In this document: one piece after another, positions 52,801-62,856 of the stretch
Numbering within the stretch: the stretch's first letter is position 1
Layout of the letters: the number at the start of each line of letters is the position of its first letter
NCBI GenBank assembly: GCA_036172665.1
Contig: JAYKNF010000067.1
Location: 44,274 to 108,273, forward strand
Length of the DNA stretch: 64,000 bases
Origin: Prosopocoilus inquinatus
Taxonomy: Eukaryota; Arthropoda; Insecta; Coleoptera; Lucanidae
Direction of reading: 5' to 3'
Translations under genes and position numbers: made by a program
The notes under the pieces: generated by a model
Database searches by the model: none
What the model saw: the letters and a program-made list of their open reading frames with translations, nothing else
What the model was told of the DNA's origin: nothing

Positions 52801-54959
52801 GACGCAGCAGAAGCTGGAAATAGTTTTAAATGAAACAGCACGCATTAGCGTTGTTCCTGTGATGTATCTAAACGATCCTTACTTATCTAACATGTTATTT
52901 GACGTTTGGATGGACTCCAGTAAGTCTGATGTGAGATACAAAGTTTTTGGACGCAGCAAGAGCTAGAAATAGTTTTAATCGAAACAACACGTATTAGCGT
53001 TGTTCCTGTGCTGTATCTAATCGATCCTTACTTATCTACCATGTTATTTGACGTTTCGATGCACTCCAGTAACTCTGATGTGAGATACGAAGTTTTCGGA
53101 CGCAGCAGAAGCTGGAAATAGTTTTAAACGAAACAACACGTATTAGCGTTGTTCCTGTGATGTATCTATTCGATCCTTACTCATCTATCATGTTATTTGA
53201 CGTTTGGATGGACTCCAGTAACTCTGATGTGAGATACAAAGTTTTTGAACGCAGCAGAAGCTGGAAATAGTTTTGAACGAAACAACACGTATTAGCGTTG
53301 TTCCTGTGATGTATCTAATCGATCCTTACTCAGCTACTATGTTATTTGACGTTTCGATGGACTCCAGTACCTATAATGTGAGATACGAAATTTTCGGACG
53401 CAGCAGCAGCTGGAAATAGTTTTAAACGAAACAACACATATTAGCGTTGTTCCTGTGATGTAACTAATCGATCCTTACTCATCTATCATGTTATTTGACG
53501 TTTGGACGGACTCCAGTAACTCTGATGAGAGATACAAAGTTCTCGGACGCAGCAGAAGCTGGAAATAGTTTTAAACGAAACAACACGCATTAGCGTTGTT
53601 CCTGTGATGTATCTAATCGATCCTTACTCATCTAACATGTTATTTGGCGTTTCGATGGACTCCAGTAACTTCGATGTGAGATACGAAGTTCTCGGACGCA
53701 GCTGAAGCTGGAAATAGTTTTGAACGAAACAACACGTATTAGCGTTGTTCCTGTGATGTATCTAATCGATCCTTACTTATCTAACATGTTATTTGTTGTT
53801 TGGATGGACTCCAGTAACTTTGATGTGAGATACGACGTTTTCGGACGCAGCAGATGCTGGAAATAGTTTTAAACGAAACAACACATATTAGCGTTGTTCC
53901 TGTGATGTATCTAATCGATCCTTACTTATCTATCATGTTATTTGACGTTTGGATGGACTCCGGTAACCCTGATGTGAGATACGAAGTTCTCGGACGCAGC
54001 AGAAGCTGGAAATAGTTTTAAACGAAACAACACGCATTAGCGTTGTTCCTGTGATGTATCTAATCGATCCTTACTCATCTATCATGTTATTTGGCGTCTC
54101 GATGGACTCCAGTAGCTCCGATGTGAGATACGACGTTTTCGGACGCAGCAGAAGCTGGAAATAGTTTTAAATGAAACAACACGCATTAGCGTTGTTCCTG
54201 TGATGTATCTAAACGATCCTTACTCATCTATCATGTTATTTGACGTTTGGACGGACTCCAGTAACTCTGATGTGAGATACGACGTTTTCGGACGCAGCAG
54301 AAGCTGGAAATAGTTTTTAACGAAACAACACGCATTAGCGTTGTTCCTGTGATGTATCTAAACGATCCTTACTTATCTAACATGTTATTTGACGTTTGGA
54401 TGGACTCCAGTAAGTCTGATGTGAGATACAAAGTTTTTGGACGCAGCAGGAGCTGGAAATAGTTTTAAACGAAACAACACGTATTAGCGTTGTTCCTGTG
54501 ATGTATCTAATCGATCCTTACTTATCTAACATGTTATTTGTTGTTTGGATGGACTCCAGTAACTTTGATGTGAGATACGACGTTTTCGGACGCAGCAGAT
54601 GCTGGAAATAGTTTTAAACGAAACAACACGTATTAGCGTTGTTCCTGTTATGTATCTAATCGATCCTTACTCATCTATCATGTTATTTGACGTTTGAATG
54701 GACTCCAGTAACTCTGATGTGAGATACAAAGTTCTCGGACGCAGCAGAAGCTGGAAATAGTTTTGAACGAAACAACACGTATTCGTCTTGTTCCTGTGAT
54801 GTATCTAAACGATCCTTACTTATCTAACATGTTATTTGACGTTTGGATGGACTCCAGTAAGTCTGATGTGAGATACAAAGTTTTTGGACGCAGCAGGAGC
54901 TGGAAATAGTTTTAAACGAAACAACACGTATTAGCGTTGTTCCTGTGATGTATCTAATC
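49894..54959 (+). repeat. 33-mer HOR, copy 3, with two inserted monomers (34 monomers)
   Basis: It follows copy 2 at 4917 bp with few differences (for example GACATTTGAATGG at about 51560 and AAACAGCAC at about 52834) until the GTTGTTTGG monomer at 53768. Two monomers without a counterpart follow: 53917 (CTCCGGTAACCCTG, GAAGTTCTCGG) and 54066 (GGCGTCTCG, GTAGCTCCG, the type also found at 52725). The HOR order then resumes at 54215. The copy stops one monomer short: the A monomer at 54811 ends GGAGCTGG/TTTTAAACG instead of GGAGCTAG/TTTTAATCG, and the next zone begins. Confidence 0.85.
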
Positions 54960-55108
54960 GATCCTTACTCATCTATCATCTTATTTGACGTTTGGATGTA
55001 CTCCAGTATCTCTGATGTGAGATACGAAATCTTCGGACGCAGCAGGAGCTGGAAATAGTTTTAAACGAAACAACACGTATTAGCGTTGTTCCTGTACTGT
55101 ATCTAATC
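54960..55108 (+). repeat. Boundary monomer between the 33-mer and 11-mer zones
   Basis: The left half is the E-type monomer of the 11-mer (CATCTTATTTGACG, GATGTACTCC, GTATCTCTG, GAAATCTTCGG). The right half has GCAGGAGCTGG and CCTGTACTG, the ending of the A monomer that precedes T in the 11-mer. It therefore looks like an E/A hybrid left where two HOR types were joined. Confidence 0.75.
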
Positions 55109-57641
55109 GATCCTTACTCATCTATCATGTTATTTTTCGTTTCGATGGACTCCAGTAACTCTGATGTGAGATACGATGTTTTCGGACGCAGCAGAAGCTG
55201 GAAATAGTTTTAAACGAAACAACACGCATTAGCGATGTTCCTGTGATGTATCTAATCGATCCTTACTCATCTATCATGTTATTTTACGTTTGGATGGACT
55301 CCAGTAACTCTGATGTGAGATACAAAGTTTTTGGACGCAGCAGGAGCTGGAAATAGTTTTAAACGAAACAACACGTATTAGCGTTGTTCCTGTGATGTAT
55401 CTAATCGATCCTTACTCATCTATCATCTTATTTGACGTTTGGATGTACTCCAGTATCTCTGATGTGAGATACGAAATCTTCGGACGCAGCATAAGCTGGA
55501 AATAGTTTTAAACGAAACAACACGCATTAGCGTTGTTCCTGTGATGTATCTAATCGATCCTTACTCATCTATCATGTTATTTGGCGTTTCGATGGACTCC
55601 AGTAACTCTGATGTGAGATACGACGTTTTCGGACGCAGCAGAAGCTGGAAATAGTTTTAAACGAAACAACACGTATTAGCGTTGTTCCTGTGATGTAACT
55701 AATCGATCCTTACTTAGCTACTATGTTATTTGACGTTTCGATGGACTCCAGTAACTCTAATGTGAGATACGAAATTTTCGGACGCAGCAGCAGCTGGAAA
55801 TAGTTCTAAACTAAACAACACATATTAGCGTTGTTCCTGTGATGTAACTAATCGATCCTTACTTAGCTACTATGTTATTTGACGTTTCGATGGACTCCAG
55901 TAACTCTAATGTGAGATACGAAATTTTCGGACGCAGCAGCAGCTGGAAATAGTTTTAAACTAAACAACACATATTAGCGTTGTTCCTGTGATGTAACTAA
56001 TCGATCCTTACTCATCTATCATGTTATTTGACGTTTGGACGGACTCCAGTAACTCTGATGAGAGATACAAAGTTCTCGGACGCAGTAGAAGCTGGAAATA
56101 GTTTTGAACGAAACAACACGTATTAGCGTTGTTCCTGTGATGTATCTAAACGATCCTTACTTATCTAACATGTTATTTGACGTTTGGATGGACTCCAGTA
56201 AGTCTGATGTGAGATACAAAGTTTTTGGACGCAGCAGGAGCTGGAAATAGTTTTAAACGAAACAACACGCATTAGCATTGTTCCTGTGATGTATCTAATC
56301 GATCCTTACTCATCTAACATGTTATTTGGCGTTTCGATGGACTCCAGTAACTTTGATGTGAGATACGAAGTTCTCGGACGCAGCTGAAGCTGGAAATAGT
56401 TTTAAACGAAACAACACGTATTAGCGTTGTTCCTGTGATGTATCTAATCGATCCTTACTCATCTATCATGTTATTTGACGTTTGGATGGGCTCCAGTAAC
56501 TCTGAAGTGAGATACGAAGTTCTCGGACGCAGCTGAAGCTGGAAATAGTTTTAAACGAAACAACACGCATTAGCGTTGTTCCTGTGATGTATCTAATCGA
56601 TCCTTACTCATCTATCATGTTATTTGACGTTTGGATGGACTCCAGTAAGACTGATGTGAGATACGACGTTTTTGGACGCAGCAGGAGCTGGAAATAGTTT
56701 TAAACGAAACAACACGTATTAGCGTTGTTCCTGTGCTGTATCTAATCAATCCTTACTCATCTATCATGTTATTTGTCGTTTCGATGGACTCCAGTAACTC
56801 TGATGTGAGATACGAAATTATCGGACGCAGCAGAAGCTGGAAATAGTTTTAAATGAAACAACACGCATTAGCGTTGTTCCTGTGATGTATCTAATCGATC
56901 CTTACTCATCTATCATGTTATTTTACGTTTGGATGGACTCCAGTAACTCTGATGTGAGATACAAAGTTTTTGGACGCAGCAGGAGGTGGAAATAGTTTTA
57001 AACGAAACAACACGTATTAACGTTGTTCCTGTGATGTATCTAATCGATCCTTACTCATCTATCATGTTATTTGACGTTTGGATGTACTCCAGTATCTCTG
57101 ATGTGAGATACGAAATCTTCGGACGCAGCATAAGCTGGAAATAGTTTTAAACGAAACAACACGCATTAGCGTTGTTCCTGTGATGTATCTAATCGATCCT
57201 TACTCATCTATCATGTTATTTGGCGTTTCGATGGACTCCAGTAACTTTGATGTGAGATACGAAGTTCTCGGACGCAGCTGAAGCTAGAAATAGTTTTAAA
57301 CGAAACAACACGTATTAGCATTGTTCTTGTGCTGTATCTAATCGATCCTTACTTATCTATCATGTTATTTGACGTTTCGATGCACTCCAGTAACTCTGAT
57401 GTGAGATACGACGTTTTCGGACTCAGCAGAAGCTGGAAATAGTTTTAAACGAAACAACACGCATTAGCGTTGTTCCTGTGATGTATCTAATCGATCCTTA
57501 CTTATCTAACATGTTATTTGACGTTTCGATGGACTCCAGTAAGTCTGATGTGAGATACAAAGTTTTTGGACGCAGCAGGAGCTGGAAATAGTTTTAAACG
57601 AAACAACACGTATTAGCGTTGTTCCTGTACTGTATCTAATC
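55109..57641 (+). repeat. 11-mer family unit 1: 17 monomers with six extra
   Basis: Order read: T K E B D D F A C | X, A-like, H, K, E, C | I A. T is a G-like monomer with TTATTTTTCG. The six extra monomers (56450-57343) start with GGGCTCC/GAAGTGAG (X), GTAAGACTG and GAAATTATCGG/TTTTAAATG (H). A C-X-H series also occurs in zone 1 at 1491-1937. The T monomer recurs 2533 bp later (55131 to 57664). Confidence 0.85.
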
Positions 57642-59280
57642 GATCCTTACTCATCTATCATGTTATTTTTCGTTTCGATGGACTCCAGTAACTCTGATGT
57701 GAGATACGATGTTTTCGGACGCAGCAGAAGCTGGAAATAGTTTTAAACGAAACAACACGCATTAGCGATGTTCCTGTGATGTATCTAATCGATCCTTACT
57801 CATCTATCATGTTATTTTACGTTTGGATGGACTCCAGTAACTCTGATGTGAGATACAAAGTTTTTGGACGCAGCAGGAGCTGGAAATAGTTTTAAACGAA
57901 ACAACACGTATTAGCGTTGTTCCTGTGATGTATCTAATCGATCCTTACTCATCTATCATGTTATTTGACGTTTGGATGTACTCCAGTATCTCTGATGTGA
58001 GATACGAAATCTTCGGACGCAGCATAAGCTGGAAATAGTTTTAAACGAAACAACACGCATTAGCGTTGTTCCTGTGATGTATCTAATCGATCCTTCCTCA
58101 TCTATCATGTTATTTGGCGTTTCGATGGACTCCAGTAACTCTGATGTGAGATACGACGTTTTCGGACGCAGCAGAAGCTGGAAATAGTTTTAAACGAAAC
58201 AACACGTATTAGCGTTGTTCCTGTAATGTAACTAATCGATCCTTACTTAGCTACTATGTTATTTGACGTTTCGATGGACTCCAGTAACTCTAATGTGAGA
58301 TACGAAATTTTCGGACGCAGCAGCAGCTGGAAATAGTTCTAAACTAAACAACACATATTAGCGTTGTTCCTGTGATGTAACTAATCGATCCTTACTTAGC
58401 TACTATGTTATTTGACGTTTCGATGGACTCCAGTAACTCTAATGTGAGATACGAAATTTTCGGACGCAGCAGCAGCTGGAAATAGTTTTAAACTAAACAA
58501 CACATATTAGCGTTGTTCCTGTGATGTAACTAATCGATCCTTACTCATCTATCATGTTATTTGACGTTTGGACGGACTCCAGTAACTCTGATGAGAGATA
58601 CAAAGTTCTCGGACGCAGTAGAAGCTGGAAATAGTTTTGAACGAAACAACACGTATTAGCGTTGTTCCTGTGATGTATCTAAACGATCCTTACTTATCTA
58701 ACATGTTATTTGACGTTTGGATGGACTCCAGTAAGTCTGATGTGAGATACAAAGTTTTTGGACGCAGCAGGAGCTGGAAATAGTTTTAAACGAAACAACA
58801 CGCATTAGCATTGTTCCTGTGATGTATCTAATCGATCCTTACTCTTCTATCATGTTATTTGGCGTTTCGATGGACTCCAGTAACTTTGATGTGAGATACG
58901 AAGTTCTCGGACGCAGCTGAAGCTAGAAATAGTTTTAAACGAAACAACACGTATTAGCATTGTTCTTGTGCTGTATCTAATCGATCCTTACTTATCTATC
59001 ATGTTATTTGACGTTTCGATGCACTCCAGTAACTCTGATGTGAGATACGACGTTTTCGGACTCAGCAGAAGCTGGAAATAGTTTTAAACGAAACAACACG
59101 CATTAGCGTTGTTCCTGTGATGTATCTAATCGATCCTTACTTATCTAACATGTTATTTGACGTTTCGATGGACTCCAGTAAGTCTGATGTGAGATACAAA
59201 GTTTTTGGACGCAGCAGGAGCTGGAAATAGTTTTAAACGAAACAACACGTATTAGCGTTGTTCCTGTACTGTATCTAATC
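57642..59280 (+). repeat. 11-mer HOR, reference copy (1639 bp)
   Basis: Eleven monomers: T K E B D D F A C I A. The two consecutive D monomers (TTAGCTACTATG) are told apart by GTTCTAAACTAAAC in the first and GTTTTAAACTAAAC in the second. The A monomer ends CATTAGCATTG, and the C monomer ends CATTGTTCTTG. The same order returns at 61218. Tag positions 1639 bp apart: TATTTTTCGT at 57664 and 59303, TAGTTCTAAA at 58334 and 59973. Confidence 0.9.
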
Positions 59281-61217
59281 GATCCTTACTCATCTATCAT
59301 GTTATTTTTCGTTTCGATGGACTCCAGTAACTCTGATGTGAGATACGATGTTTTCGGACGCAGCAGAAGCTGGAAATAGTTTTAAACGAAACAACACGCA
59401 TTAGCGATGTTCCTGTGATGTATCTAATCGATCCTTACTCATCTATCATGTTATTTTACGTTTGGATGGACTCCAGTAACTCTGATGTGAGATACAAAGT
59501 TTTTGGACGCAGCAGGAGCTGGAAATAGTTTTAAACGAAACAACACGTATTAGCGTTGTTCCTGTGATGTATCTAATCGATCCTTACTCATCTATCATGT
59601 TATTTGACGTTTGGATGTACTCCAGTATCTCTGATGTGAGATACGAAATCTTCGGACGCAGCATAAGCTGGAAATAGTTTTAAACGAAACAACACGCATT
59701 AGCGTTGTTCCTGTGATGTATCTAATCGATCCTTACTCATCTATCATGTTATTTGGCGTTTCGATGGACTCCAGTAACTCTGATGTGAGATACGACGTTT
59801 TCGGACGCAGCAGAAGCTGGAAATAGTTTTAAACGAAACAACACGTATTAGCGTTGTTCCTGTGATGTAACTAATCGATCCTTACTTAGCTACTATGTTA
59901 TTTGACGTTTCGATGGACTCCAGTAACTCTAATGTGAGATACGAAATTTTCGGACGCAGCAGCAGCTGGAAATAGTTCTAAACTAAACAACACATATTAG
60001 CGTTGTTCCTGTGATGTAACTAATCGATCCTTACTTAGCTACTATGTTATTTGACGTTTCGATGGACTCCAGTAACTCTAATGTGAGATACGAAATTTTC
60101 GGACGCAGCAGCAGCTGGAAATAGTTTTAAACTAAACAACACATATTAGCGTTGTTCCTGTGATGTAACTAATCGATCCTTACTCATCTATCATGTTATT
60201 TGACGTTTGGACGGACTCCAGTAACTCTGATGAGAGATACAAAGTTCTCGGACGCAGTAGAAGCTGGAAATAGTTTTGAACGAAACAACACGTATTAGCG
60301 TTGTTCCTGTGATGTATCTAAACGATCCTTACTTATCTAACATGTTATTTGACGTTTGGATGGACTCCAGTAAGTCTGATGTGAGATACAAAGTTTTTGG
60401 ACGCAGCAGGAGCTGGAAATAGTTTTAAACGAAACAACACGCATTAGCATTGTTCCTGTGATGTATCTAATCGATCCTTACTCTTCTATCATGTTATTTG
60501 GCGTTTCGATGGACTCCAGTAACTTTGATGTGAGATACGAAGTTCTCGGACGCAGCTGAAGCTGGAAATAGTTTTAAATGAAACAACACGTATTAGCGTT
60601 GTTCCTGTGATGTATCTAATCGATCCTTACTCATCTATCATGTTATTTGGCGTTTCGATGGACTCCAGTAGCTCTGATGTGAGATACGACGTTTTCGGAC
60701 GCAGCAGAAGCTGGAAATAGTTTTAAATGAAACAACACGCATTAGCGTTGTTCCTGTGATGTATCTAATCGATCCTTACTCATCTATCATGTTATTTGAC
60801 GTTTCGATGGACTCTAGTAACTCTGATGTGAGATACGAAGTTTTTGGACGCAGCAGGAGCTGGAAATAGTTTTAAACGAAACAACACGTATTAGCGTTTT
60901 TCCTGTGATGTATCTAATCGATCCTTATTCATCTATCATGTTATTTGACGTTTGGATGGACTCCAGTATCTCTGATGTGAGATACGATATCTTCGGACGC
61001 AGCATAAGCTGGAAATAGTTTTAAACGAAACAACACGCATTAGCGTTGTTCCTGTGATGTATCTAATCGATCCTTACTTATCTAACATGTTATTTGACGT
61101 TTCGATGGACTCCAGTAAGTCTGATGTGAGATACAAAGTTTTTGGACGCAGCAGGAGCTGGAAATAGTTTTAAACGAAACAACACGTATTAGCGTTGTTC
61201 CTGTACTGTATCTAATC
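59281..61217 (+). repeat. 11-mer family unit 3: 13 monomers with a replaced segment
   Basis: Order read: T K E B D D F A C' | B N E | A. The I monomer of the reference unit is replaced by three monomers, and the C monomer ends CTGAAGCTGG/TTTTAAATG instead of CTGAAGCTAG/TTTTAAACG. The inserted stretch, about 60550-61068, closely follows zone 1 at about 4228-4746 in content and order (CTGAAGCTGG; GTAG-TCTG with TTTTAAATG; GACTCTAG; TTATTCATC with GATATCTTCGG and CATAAGCTGG). Confidence 0.87.
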
Positions 61218-62856
61218 GATCCTTACTCATCTATCATGTTATTTTTCGTTTCGATGGACTCCAGTAACTCTGATGTGAGATACGATGTTTTCGGACGCAG
61301 CAGAAGCTGGAAATAGTTTTAAACGAAACAACACGCATTAGCGATGTTCCTGTGATGTATCTAATCGATCCTTACTCATCTATCATGTTATTTTACGTTT
61401 GGATGGACTCCAGTAACTCTGATGTGAGATACAAAGTTTTTGGACGCAGCAGGAGCTGGAAATAGTTTTAAACGAAACAACACGTATTAGCGTTGTTCCT
61501 GTGATGTATCTAATCGATCCTGACTCATCTATCATCTTATTTGACGTTTGGATGTACTCCAGTATCTCTGATGTGAGATACGAAATCTTCGGACGCAGCA
61601 TAAGCTGGAAATAGTTTTAAACGAAACAACACGCATTAGCGTTGTTCCTGTGATGTATCTAATCGATCCTTACTCATCTATCATGTTATTTGGCGTTTCG
61701 ATGGACTCCAGTAACTCTGATGTGAGATACGACGTTTTCGGACGCAGCAGAAGCTGGAAATAGTTTTAAACGAAACAACACGTATTAGCGTTGTTCCTGT
61801 GATGTAACTAATCGATCCTTACTTAGCTACTATGTTATTTGACGTTTCGATGGACTCCAGTAACTCTAATGTGAGATACGAAATTTTCGGACGCAGCAGC
61901 AGCTGGAAATAGTTCTAAACTAAACAACACATATTAGCGTTGTTCCTGTGATGTAACTAATCGATCCTTACTTAGCTACTATGTTATTTGACGTTTCGAT
62001 GGACTCCAGTAACTCTAATGTGAGATACGAAATTTTCGGACGCAGCAGCAGCTGGAAATAGTTTTAAACTAAACAACACATATTAGCGTTGTTCCTGTGA
62101 TGTAACTAATCGATCCTTACTCATCTATCATGTTATTTGACGTTTGGACGGACTCCAGTAACTCTGATGAGAGATACAAAGTTCTCGGACGCAGTAGAAG
62201 CTGGAAATAGTTTTGAACGAAACAACACGTATTAGCGTTGTTCCTGTGATGTATCTAAACGATCCTTACTTATCTAACATGTTATTTGACGTTTGGATGG
62301 ACTCCAGTAAGTCTGATGTGAGATACAAAGTTTTTGGACGCAGCAGGAGCTGGAAATAGTTTTAAACGAAACAACACGCATTAGCATTGTTCCTGTGATG
62401 TATCTAATCGATCCTTACTCTTCTATCATGTTATTTGGCGTTTCGATGGACTCCAGTAACTTTGATGTGAGATACGAAGTTCTCGGACGCAGCTGAAGCT
62501 AGAAATAGTTTTAAACGAAACAACACGTATTAGCATTGTTCTTGTGCTGTATCTAATCGATCCTTACTTATCTATCATGTTATTTGACGTTTCGATGCAC
62601 TCCAGTAACTCTGATGTGAGATACGACGTTTTCGGACTCAGCAGAAGCTGGAAATAGTTTTAAACGAAACAACACGCATTAGCGTTGTTCCTGTGATGTA
62701 TCTAATCGATCCTTACTTATCTAACATGTTATTTGACGTTTCGATGGACTCCAGTAAGTCTGATGTGAGATACAAAGTTTTTGGACGCAGCAGGAGCTGG
62801 AAATAGTTTTAAACGAAACAACACGTATTAGCGTTGTTCCTGTACTGTATCTAATC
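61218..62856 (+). repeat. 11-mer HOR, copy 4 (1639 bp)
   Basis: Same order as 57642-59280: T K E B D D F A C I A. The next T follows after exactly 1639 bp (61240 to 62879). Private changes include CCTGACTCATC with CATCTTATTTG in the E monomer (61516). Otherwise it reads almost the same as the reference copy, indicating recent amplification or ongoing homogenisation. Confidence 0.9.

Noticed and set aside
61383..61601. Open reading frame of 72 codons, minus strand
   Set aside because: Same reason: it is read through about 1.5 monomers of the 11-mer zone, and equivalent stretches in sister copies are interrupted or shorter.
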